A stretch of DNA of 55,591 nt, from NCBI GenBank assembly GCA_902588585.1, contig CACIPQ010000006.1:1-55591 (forward strand). The letters run 5' to 3'. The position numbers were made by a program, and so were the translations under genes. Shown here piece by piece: positions 49,341-55,591 of this stretch (position 1 is the first letter of the stretch; each line of letters starts with the position of its first letter). This stretch comes from an uncultured Pelagibacteraceae bacterium (lineage in GTDB: Bacteria > Pseudomonadota > Alphaproteobacteria > Pelagibacterales > Pelagibacteraceae). The notes beneath the pieces were generated by a model. It worked only from the letters and a program-made list of their open reading frames with translations, did no database searches and was not told the origin of the DNA.

Positions 49341-50463
49341 TTTTAAATTTTGTATGCATTGAGTCTATAAATCCTTTTAAAGTTTTTAAAAACTCTGGTT
49401 CATTTACTAAAAAAGAATCATGACCTTTGTCAGTTTTGATTTCAGCGAAGGAAACATCAGCTCCTGCGGCATTAAGAGCAATAACAGTATCTTTATTTTC
49501 TTTTGTTGTATAAAGCCAATCAGAAGAGAAAGAAATAACCAAAAATTTTGTTTTTTGATTTTTAAAGGCATCAGTAAGTCCTCCCTTAAATTGTCTGGAT
49601 AAATCAAAATAATCCATTGCTCTAGTAATGTATAAAACAGAATTAGCATCAAATCTTTCAACAAATGCGTAACCCTGATGTCTTAAATAACTTTCAACCT
49701 GAAAGTCAGCATCAAAACTGAATTCGTAGTCGGCTTTTTCCTGAAGCTTTCTACCAAACTTTTCCTGCATTCCTTTTTCAGATAAATAACTAATATGACC
49801 TACCATTCTTGCAACAGCTAACCCATTTTTTGGTTGAACATTTTTTTTTAAATATTTTCCTTTATCCCAAACAGGGTCTGCCATAATAGCCTGTCTAGCT
49901 AACTCATTAAGAGCAATATTTTGGGCACTATGGCTTGTACTACAGGCAATAGGGACTGCCGAAAAAGTTCTATTTGGAAATGTTGCACAAAACTGAAGTG
50001 CCTGCATTCCACCCATAGAACCACCTGTTGCACAAAGTAGTTTTTGAACTCCCAAATGATCCAAAAGAGTTTCCTGTGCTTTAACCATGTCTCTTATTGT
50101 TATAACTGGAAAATTTAATCCATAATATTCATTTGTTTTTTTATCTATCTCTTTAGGACCCCACGAACCCATGCATCCACCGATAACATTTGCACAAATT
50201 ACAAAATATTTACTTGTATCTATTGCTTTACCAGGTCCTACAGCTGTTACCCACCAGCCTTCTTTTTTTGTAATTGGATTAACTCCACTTACAAATTGAT
50301 CACCTGTAAGTGCGTGAAAAATTAATATAGCATTGTCTTTTGATTTATTTAATTCTCCATATGTTTCATATGCCAAAGGAAAATCCTTAACAGTTTGTTT
50401 ACAATCTAGCAAAAGAGGTTTTGATATATTTAATTTTTTAATATTTTCTAATTTATTATTCAT
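49324..50463 (-). CDS. metX: Homoserine O-acyltransferase MetX
   Basis: Activates homoserine with an acyl group (acetyl or succinyl, not decided here) for sulfur incorporation into methionine. Alpha/beta-hydrolase fold of 379 residues from ATG 50463; nucleophile Ser149 in GGSMGGMQ and His in KGHDSFLV near the C-terminus. A longer frame from 50493 was rejected because it would translate through the terminator hairpin. The ATG lies three bases after the terminator U-run and has no Shine-Dalgarno sequence. Controlled by the SAM-II riboswitch upstream. Confidence 0.94.
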   Translation of the reverse strand: MNNKLENIKKLNISKPLLLDCKQTVKDFPLAYETYGELNKSKDNAILIFHALTGDQFVSGVNPITKKEGWWVTAVGPGKAIDTSKYFVICANVIGGCMGSWGPKEIDKKTNEYYGLNFPVITIRDMVKAQETLLDHLGVQKLLCATGGSMGGMQALQFCATFPNRTFSAVPIACSTSHSAQNIALNELARQAIMADPVWDKGKYLKKNVQPKNGLAVARMVGHISYLSEKGMQEKFGRKLQEKADYEFSFDADFQVESYLRHQGYAFVERFDANSVLYITRAMDYFDLSRQFKGGLTDAFKNQKTKFLVISFSSDWLYTTKENKDTVIALNAAGADVSFAEIKTDKGHDSFLVNEPEFLKTLKGFIDSMHTKFKNEKRI

Positions 50464-50491
50464 ATAAAAAAAAAGCCCAGCTAGACTGGGC
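50464..50491 (-). terminator. Riboswitch-controlled intrinsic terminator before metX
   Basis: In the metX direction GCCCAG (50491-50486) pairs with CTGGGC (50480-50475) around TCTAG, followed by nine U (50474-50466), then AT and the ATG. The aptamer 3' strand (50507-50497) can pair with 50490-50480 at 9 of 11 positions, which would break this stem. Confidence 0.85.
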
Positions 50492-50496
50492 AAAAA

Positions 50497-50547
50497 CCCT
50501 GTTTAGCTGTATTTACTTAGCGCTCGCAATTCGGTTAAATCAGCGCT
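50497..50547 (-). promoter_or_regulatory. SAM-II riboswitch aptamer controlling metX
   Basis: The minus strand reads AGCGCTGATTTAACCG at its 5' end, TTGCGAGCGCT in the middle and AGCTAAACAGGG at its 3' end, which is the conserved SAM-II (metA-type) pattern. P1 pairs 50547-50542 with 50524-50519 (AGCGCT with AGCGCT). The A-rich 3' strand forms the pseudoknot around S-adenosylmethionine. With the terminator just downstream, high SAM should stop transcription before metX. Confidence 0.92.
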
Positions 50548-50552
50548 ATGCA

Positions 50553-50581
50553 TATATACTAAATCGCCATAAACATGTCAA
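50553..50581 (-). promoter_or_regulatory. Strong promoter of the metX-metW transcript
   Basis: Minus strand TTGACA (50581-50576, perfect -35) and TATATA (50558-50553) are 17 bases apart. The start site is expected near 50546, the first bases of the SAM-II aptamer. The rest of the spacer to hisC (50582-50649) shows only AT-rich sequence with no clear promoter for hisC. Confidence 0.8.
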
Positions 50582-50649
50582 TTTATAGAAATAAACTTAT
50601 TTCCATTATACAAATTGAGTCGCTTTTAATATAAGACAACTAAAATATT

Positions 50650-51732
50650 ATGAAATTACCTAGGCCCAGAAAGATTATTGCGGAAAAATATGTCGCTGGA
50701 TTAAGTTTGTTTAAAAGCAGACGAAGTCCAATAAAGCTGTCTGCAAATGAGTCTGCATTAGGACCAAGTCCTAAAGCAGTAAAATCTTATAATTCTATCG
50801 GCAAAGGTTTTGTAAGATATCCAGATTCAGATGGAACTTTTTTTAGAAAAGTTTTAGGTAAAAAATTTCGTCTGGATAGGAACAGAATTATTCTTGGCGC
50901 TGGTTCTGATCAAATATTTGAATTAGTTTGTAAGCTTTTTTTAAACAAGGGAGATGAGGTTGTTGTTACACAGTATAGTTTTATAATTTATAGAATTTAC
51001 AGTAGAATGTGTGGTGCAACTGTAAAATTTGCTAAGGAGGAAAATTTTATACCATCTGTACAGTCAATATTAGATTGTGTTAACAGAAAAACCAAAATTA
51101 TTTTTCTGGCTAATCCAAACAATCCAACAGGAACTTATTTGGATCGAAATGAAATGTTAGAATTAAGAAAAAGACTAAGAAGTGATATATTATTAGTGGT
51201 AGATGATGCGTACTGTGAATTTATAGATGATCCTAACTTTTCGTCAGGATTAGAATTATTTTCTAAATCAAAAAATGTTTTGATAACAAGAACATTTTCA
51301 AAAATATACGGTTTAGCAGGATTAAGAATAGGATGGGGTTATTCTTCAAAGGCAATAATCCAAAAACTGTACGAAATCAAACCTCCGTTTAATGTTAGCA
51401 GACCGGCATTGTTTGCTGCAACACAAGCAATACAAGATACTAATTGGCTTAATAAAGCTATCAATCACAACAATTATTGGTCTGAAAAAATCTTTGATGT
51501 GATAGATGAAATTGGTATTGCCACAAACAAAACAAAAGCTAATTTTTTTCTGTTAAACTTTGATATTGTTAGCAAATCATCATCTCAAGTATTTAATAAG
51601 TTGGCAAATTCAGGAATTCTAGTAAGACAAATGGATGTTTACAATATTAAAAATTCATTGAGAGTGACAATAGGAAATAATTACGAAAATAAAAAATTTA
51701 TTACAACATTAAGGAAAATTTTTCATGTTTAA
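50650..51732 (+). CDS. hisC: Histidinol-phosphate / aromatic aminotransferase (HisC family)
   Basis: PLP aminotransferase of fold type I, 360 residues. Motifs: SANESALGPSPKAV, FLANPNNPTGTY, DDAYCEFID, and the PLP Lys in RTFSKIYGLAGLRIGW. It overlaps the tyrC-type gene by 8 bases and no other his gene is near, so it may mainly make tyrosine or phenylalanine; a HisC copy next to tyrA/tyrC is common in alphaproteobacteria. Confidence 0.88.
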   Translation: MKLPRPRKIIAEKYVAGLSLFKSRRSPIKLSANESALGPSPKAVKSYNSIGKGFVRYPDSDGTFFRKVLGKKFRLDRNRIILGAGSDQIFELVCKLFLNKGDEVVVTQYSFIIYRIYSRMCGATVKFAKEENFIPSVQSILDCVNRKTKIIFLANPNNPTGTYLDRNEMLELRKRLRSDILLVVDDAYCEFIDDPNFSSGLELFSKSKNVLITRTFSKIYGLAGLRIGWGYSSKAIIQKLYEIKPPFNVSRPALFAATQAIQDTNWLNKAINHNNYWSEKIFDVIDEIGIATNKTKANFFLLNFDIVSKSSSQVFNKLANSGILVRQMDVYNIKNSLRVTIGNNYENKKFITTLRKIFHV

Positions 51733-52624
51733 ACAAGTGTCAATTATTGGTTGTGGTTTAATAGGTTCCTCGGTCTTCAGAGCTTTAAAAAAAAATAATT
51801 TTGCAAAAGAGGTAATAACTTTTGATAATAACAAATCTGTTAGTGAAGTTATAAAAAAAGAAAACCTTTCAGACAAAATAGTTTCTAGTCCAGAAGAAGC
51901 AGTTAGTGATGCTGATTTAGTTTTAATCTCAACTCCTTTAAGTACTTTTGAATCAGCAGTTAATTCAATTAAAAAATATCTTAAACCAGAATCAATTTTA
52001 ACAGACACAAGTTCAGTAAAAAAAGGGGCAGACGCAATAGTTAAAAAAATGAATTTAAAAAATATCTTTTGGATTCCTAGCCATCCTGTTGCTGGTACTG
52101 AAAAAAGTGGACCAAGAGCAGGTTCTCCAGATTTATTTAAAGATAGATGGACGATATTAACGCCAGACTCTAAAATAAAAGATTCAGAGGTAAAAAAAGT
52201 CTCTCTTTTTTGGGAGTCAATGGGAAGTAAAGTGAAAATTATGTCGGCGGTAGATCATGATAAAATATTGTCTCTAACAAGTCATCTACCACACGTTGTT
52301 GCTTATAATATCGTTAAAACTGCAATGGGTGATGATGAAAAAACAAAGCAAGACATTATTAGATACAGCGCTGGTGGTTTAAGAGATTTTACAAGAATAG
52401 CAGCATCAAACCCAACAATGTGGAAAGATATATTTATTGATAATAGTGATTTAATTATTGATGGAATTAATAAGTTCAGCAAAAGTTTAGATGATTTTAA
52501 AAAAGCTATTGAAGAAAAAGATAGTAAAAAACTTTTAGAAATCTTTGAAAAATCTAAAGAATTTAGAGAAGCAATTATAAAAGCGGGTCAAGATACTGAC
52601 AAACCAGGGTTTGGTAGAAAATAA
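51725..52624 (+). CDS. tyrC: Prephenate/arogenate (cyclohexadienyl) dehydrogenase
   Basis: NAD(P)-dependent oxidative decarboxylation in tyrosine synthesis. 299 residues; nucleotide motif IIGCGLIGSSVFRAL, DTSSVKKGA, HPVAGTEKSGP and SHLPHVVAYNIV, all typical of the family. It begins inside the hisC end and abuts the convergent plsC. Substrate (prephenate or arogenate) not resolved. Confidence 0.9.
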   Translation: MFKQVSIIGCGLIGSSVFRALKKNNFAKEVITFDNNKSVSEVIKKENLSDKIVSSPEEAVSDADLVLISTPLSTFESAVNSIKKYLKPESILTDTSSVKKGADAIVKKMNLKNIFWIPSHPVAGTEKSGPRAGSPDLFKDRWTILTPDSKIKDSEVKKVSLFWESMGSKVKIMSAVDHDKILSLTSHLPHVVAYNIVKTAMGDDEKTKQDIIRYSAGGLRDFTRIAASNPTMWKDIFIDNSDLIIDGINKFSKSLDDFKKAIEEKDSKKLLEIFEKSKEFREAIIKAGQDTDKPGFGRK

Positions 52625-53332
52625 TTAATCTATCAAGTCAATTTCTTTATAAATTTCTGCCTCAAGCCTCTCCAAAAATTTTTCTTTTTCCATACCCGAC
52701 TGAATAGGAGGAAGAAAAGATATAGTGATTTTGCCAGGATATTTTTTAAAAGAATTTTTGGGCCAAACTTTTCCTGAATTTAATCCAACAGGTATACAGG
52801 GAATTTTTAATGTTTCATAAATTTTACCAACTCCTTTTTTAAAAGGAACTCTATCTTTGTATTTAACCCTTGTACCCTGAGGAAAAATTAATAATGGTCT
52901 ATTATTTTTTTCAACGCTTTCTTTAATACGATCAAAGAAATTTAGGTTTTCTTTAGTTGTCGTATTTCTTACGATTTCTATGGCTCCAATTTTTTTTAGT
53001 CCCCAGCCAAAAAAAGGAATTTTTAATAATTCTTTTTTTAAAATAAAAATAGGACTATTAATAACAGTTTGCAGAGCAAATGTTTCAAACATAGATTGAT
53101 GAGCTGAAGCAACAAAAAATTTTTCATATTTTTTTAAATTGTCTAAACCTTTAAATTCTGTTTTTGTATTTAAAAAAATTTTTAATATCCAAATAACATA
53201 GTGTGACAAAAATCTTCCCAAAAATAACATGTGTTTTTCTTTAAAAAAAAGGAATGGTGAAGCCACTATAGATACCACAACTATCCCAGAGTATAAAAAT
53301 ATATTAAAAAATAATGATCTTAAAAATATCAT
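52625..53332 (-). CDS. plsC: 1-acyl-sn-glycerol-3-phosphate acyltransferase (PlsC)
   Basis: Membrane acyltransferase making phosphatidic acid, 235 residues with an N-terminal hydrophobic anchor. Motif I reads H78-QSMF-E83 (HX4E in place of the usual HX4D); motif III is FPQGTR (150-155). The gene lies three bases after lysA on the same strand. Confidence 0.85.
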   Translation of the reverse strand: MIFLRSLFFNIFLYSGIVVVSIVASPFLFFKEKHMLFLGRFLSHYVIWILKIFLNTKTEFKGLDNLKKYEKFFVASAHQSMFETFALQTVINSPIFILKKELLKIPFFGWGLKKIGAIEIVRNTTTKENLNFFDRIKESVEKNNRPLLIFPQGTRVKYKDRVPFKKGVGKIYETLKIPCIPVGLNSGKVWPKNSFKKYPGKITISFLPPIQSGMEKEKFLERLEAEIYKEIDLID

Positions 53333-53335
53333 TAA

Positions 53336-54556
53336 TTAAATGATCTCAGAAATTTTTTGTCTTTTTCTAACAATTTTAACTTTTCCATTTTTTACTACTA
53401 TTTCTGATGCCAAAGGTTTTGTATTGTAGTTAGATGAAAGAGTTGAGCCATAAGCCCCAACATTTGTAATAGCAATCAGATCATTCTCATCTAAAAAAGA
53501 AAAATTTCCATATTTTAAGAAAGTATCTGTACTTTCACAAATAGGTCCAACAAATTCTACCTTTCCACCAATCTTTTTTTTTGATTTTAAAACAGGAATA
53601 ATATTATGTCTTGCATTGTATAATGCTGGCCTCATAAAATCATTCATACCTGCGTCTATAATAACAAAATATTTTTTTCCGTTTTTTTTAATAAAAATAA
53701 CTTTCGAAATTAAAGTACCTGCATTACCAACAATAAATCTTCCTGGTTCAAAAATTATTTTACAATCTATTTTTTTTTGAAATTTTTTAACTAATTTAGA
53801 ATAATTTCCAATATCAATTTTTTTTTCTTTATTTTGATAAGGAATTCCAAATCCTCCTCCTAGATCAACATATTCAAAATTAATTTTACTTGATTTAATT
53901 ATTTTGTATAAAATGTTCAAAGTTTTTCTATATGGTTCTACAGATGTTATCTGGCTACCAATATGTACGCTTATTCCTTTAATTTTTATATTTTTAAATT
54001 TTTTGGCACTTTTACAAAATCTTAAAAAGTTCGATATTGGCAAACCAAATTTACTGTCTACTCTACCAGTAGAAATTTTAGAATGAGTATTAGCATCTAC
54101 TCCAGGATTTATTCTTATTCCTATAGGAGTTACTCTGTTTATTTTTTTTGATATTTTATCAATCAGTTTTGCCTCACTTTCTGACTCAATATTAATTAAT
54201 AAAAGTCTTTTTTTAACAGCTAGTTTGAGCTCATTTTCTGTTTTTCCAACACCAGAAAAAACGATTTTATTTGGTTTAATTTTAGCTTTTAATGCTTTGA
54301 GAAGTTCACCTTCTGAAACTACGTCTGCCCCCGATCCTAGTTTACCCAATTCTGATATTAAAGATATATTTGAATTAGATTTTACAGAAAAACAAATTAA
54401 TGGTTCTACTCTTTTAAAAAAATTAGAAAAAGTTTGAAAATTATTTCTAATTTTTTTGTAAGAGTATACATAAAACGGAGTAATATTATTTTTAGCAATA
54501 CTTTTAATTGATGTATTGTCTATAAATAGGTTTTGACCTTTATAAATTAAACTCAT
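53336..54556 (-). CDS. lysA: Diaminopimelate decarboxylase LysA
   Basis: PLP enzyme of alanine-racemase fold that decarboxylates meso-diaminopimelate to lysine. 406 residues; PLP Lys in CFSVKSNSN, glycine-rich phosphate loop YVDLGGGFGIPY, EPGRFIVGNAG, and the active-site Cys in GPICESTDTF. It follows the small lipoprotein gene after four bases. Confidence 0.95.
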   Translation of the reverse strand: MSLIYKGQNLFIDNTSIKSIAKNNITPFYVYSYKKIRNNFQTFSNFFKRVEPLICFSVKSNSNISLISELGKLGSGADVVSEGELLKALKAKIKPNKIVFSGVGKTENELKLAVKKRLLLINIESESEAKLIDKISKKINRVTPIGIRINPGVDANTHSKISTGRVDSKFGLPISNFLRFCKSAKKFKNIKIKGISVHIGSQITSVEPYRKTLNILYKIIKSSKINFEYVDLGGGFGIPYQNKEKKIDIGNYSKLVKKFQKKIDCKIIFEPGRFIVGNAGTLISKVIFIKKNGKKYFVIIDAGMNDFMRPALYNARHNIIPVLKSKKKIGGKVEFVGPICESTDTFLKYGNFSFLDENDLIAITNVGAYGSTLSSNYNTKPLASEIVVKNGKVKIVRKRQKISEII

Positions 54557-54560
54557 AATT

Positions 54561-54677
54561 CTATGAAATTATAATAATATTTTTAATTTGTGTTTCAGAC
54601 TTGTATACGGGTACTGATTTTTTTCCACAACCAAATAAAATGATTAAAATAGTTATTATAAATAATGTTTTACTCAT
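54561..54677 (-). CDS. lptM: LptM-like tiny lipoprotein
   Basis: 38-residue open frame between argH and lysA: MSKTLFIITILIILFGC, then GKKSVPVYKSETQ. It has a signal peptide with lipobox LFGC (Cys17) and the post-Cys pattern GCGKKxxPxY that resembles LptM/YifL (GCGLKGPLYFP in E. coli). LptM helps mature the LPS translocon LptD in enterobacteria. The argH-lipoprotein-lysA order is a known alphaproteobacterial arrangement. ATG overlaps the argH stop (ATGA). Shorter than most relatives, and Phe at lipobox -2 is uncommon. Confidence 0.75.
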   Translation of the reverse strand: MSKTLFIITILIILFGCGKKSVPVYKSETQIKNIIIIS

Positions 54678-55591
54678 TTTGCTTCGCTTTTATATTTTCT
54701 AATCATTTTTTTAACATTTTTAGATGCCGTACCACCATATGATGTTTTTGAATTCATAGAAGTTACAACATCAAATATTTTTATATTATCAATATTAAAT
54801 TTTTTGATAAATTTATTAATTTCTCTAACAGAAAGCTGATCTAGTCTGGCTTTCTTTTTTTCAGCATAATTTACCAGTTTTGACGAAGCAATGTAGGCTT
54901 CTCTAAAAGGTAAATTTTTTTTCTTTACCAAGTAATCTGCAAAATCAGTTGCTGTTGTGTATCCTTTTTGAGCCATACTCTTCATATTATTTTTTTTTGT
55001 ATTTAAGTTTGTTATTAGTTCTATAGTCATAGACAGTGTGTCTTTTAAAGTATCATAGCTATCAAAAACTAGCCCCTTGTCATCTTGTAAATCTTTATAA
55101 TATGAAATGGGTAACCCTTTCATAATGGTCAGCATAGAATTAAGTTTTCCATAATTAATTGCTGTTTTTCCTCTAATTAATTCTGCTGGATCAGGATTTC
55201 TCTTTTGAGGCATGATAGATGAGCCCGTTAAAACCTTGTCGTTAAATTCTACAAAACTAAAAGCTTCTGAGTTAAAAATTATAAAATCTTCAGCCAATCT
55301 TGACAAATGCATGGCGCAAGTTGCTGCTGCAGATAAAAAATCAATGGCAAAATCTCTATCACATACTGCGTCAATAGAATTGCCGGTTGGTTTTTTAAAA
55401 CCAAGTTTTTTTGAGGTGAATTTTCTATCTATATTAAAAGATGTGCCAGCAAGTGCAGCTGAACCTAAAGGACATTCATTTATTAATTCAATGTTATTTA
55501 AAAATCTTTTTTTGTCCCTATTTAACATTTCTACGTAAGCGAGTAAATAATGGGCAAAAGATATAGGTTGAGCATTTTTTAAATGGGTAAA
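54674..55591 (-). CDS. argH: Argininosuccinate lyase ArgH (N-terminus outside window)
   Basis: Last step of arginine synthesis, splitting argininosuccinate to arginine and fumarate. The frame is open to the window edge; 21 codons before the first visible ATG (55528) encode FTHLKNAQPISFAHYLLAYVE, the conserved TxLQxAQP region, so that ATG is internal. The signature GSSIMPQKRNPD is intact. About 305 of the usual 460 or so residues are present. Confidence 0.95.
   Translation of the reverse strand, partial: FTHLKNAQPISFAHYLLAYVEMLNRDKKRFLNNIELINECPLGSAALAGTSFNIDRKFTSKKLGFKKPTGNSIDAVCDRDFAIDFLSAAATCAMHLSRLAEDFIIFNSEAFSFVEFNDKVLTGSSIMPQKRNPDPAELIRGKTAINYGKLNSMLTIMKGLPISYYKDLQDDKGLVFDSYDTLKDTLSMTIELITNLNTKKNNMKSMAQKGYTTATDFADYLVKKKNLPFREAYIASSKLVNYAEKKKARLDQLSVREINKFIKKFNIDNIKIFDVVTSMNSKTSYGGTASKNVKKMIRKYKSEAK

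Noticed and set aside
50464-50493. N-terminal extension of metX from an ATG at 50493
   Set aside because: It would translate the terminator hairpin and U-run, has no family similarity, and contradicts the riboswitch layout; ATG 50463 is preferred.
53904-54086. Short plus-strand open frames opposite lysA, proB and gloB
   Set aside because: They are antisense shadows of well-supported genes, with no ribosome site or recognisable motifs.

Overview
The window is a gene-dense, AT-rich (roughly 30% GC by eye) piece of bacterial chromosome. It most likely comes from a SAR11 alphaproteobacterium (Candidatus Pelagibacter or a close relative). The reasons are the low GC, the near absence of spacer DNA (start and stop codons mostly overlap or abut), the alphaproteobacterial gene orders (ffh-rpsP-trmD-rplS, leuCDB-asd, sdhCDAB, sucCDAB-lpd, a separate F1 cluster atpHAGDC, metX-metW, argH-lptM-lysA, hisC-tyrC), lysine-rich protein tails, and a SAM-II riboswitch. 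This is an inference from sequence reading, not a database match. I see no insertion sequence, prophage, CRISPR array, tRNA or rRNA, and no gene-free stretch over 300 bases.

Layout. (1) 1-7958, plus strand: the 3' part of glcE, glcF, a 2-hydroxyacid dehydrogenase, a complete TRAP transporter (Tat-exported binding protein, small and large permeases), an amidase and a small membrane protein. This looks like an uptake and oxidation module for small hydroxy or keto acids. (2) 7933-9634: a DMT exporter and an alpha/beta hydrolase, facing a minus-strand set of HPP protein, ftsY and dapF (9618-11802). (3) 11803-11940: a divergent spacer with three consecutive hairpins in front of ffh. (4) 11941-41371, plus strand: almost 30 kb of tightly packed core genes. 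They run from ffh, rpsP, an NTF2-like gene where rimM is expected, trmD and rplS, through leuCDB, asd, sdhCDAB, a methylmalonate-semialdehyde dehydrogenase, mdh, a GT-C-like membrane protein, sucCD, sucAB, lpd and priA, to atpHAGDC. Most of the TCA cycle from 2-oxoglutarate to oxaloacetate is encoded here next to the F1 part of ATP synthase. (5) 41361-47914, minus strand: rplU, rpmA, obgE, proB, proA, nadD, rsfS, a ctpA-type protease and rppH. (6) 47981-50463, minus strand: metX and metW under a SAM-II riboswitch, then gloB. (7) 50650-52624, plus strand: hisC and tyrC. (8) 52625-55591, minus strand: argH (5' end outside the window), a tiny LptM-like lipoprotein, lysA and plsC.

The most interesting non-protein features are the metX control region and the ffh leader. 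In the metX region a strong promoter lies just ahead of the SAM-II aptamer, a candidate antiterminator competes with an intrinsic terminator, and the terminator U-tract runs almost into the start codon. The most interesting protein observations are the apparent absence of rimM from its usual place, repeat-built Lys/Glu/Pro tails on ribosomal proteins, an SdhD without the usual haem-ligand histidine, and an uncharacterised GT-C-like protein inside the TCA gene run. I did not find a clearly new multi-gene system; most of the window is streamlined core metabolism.
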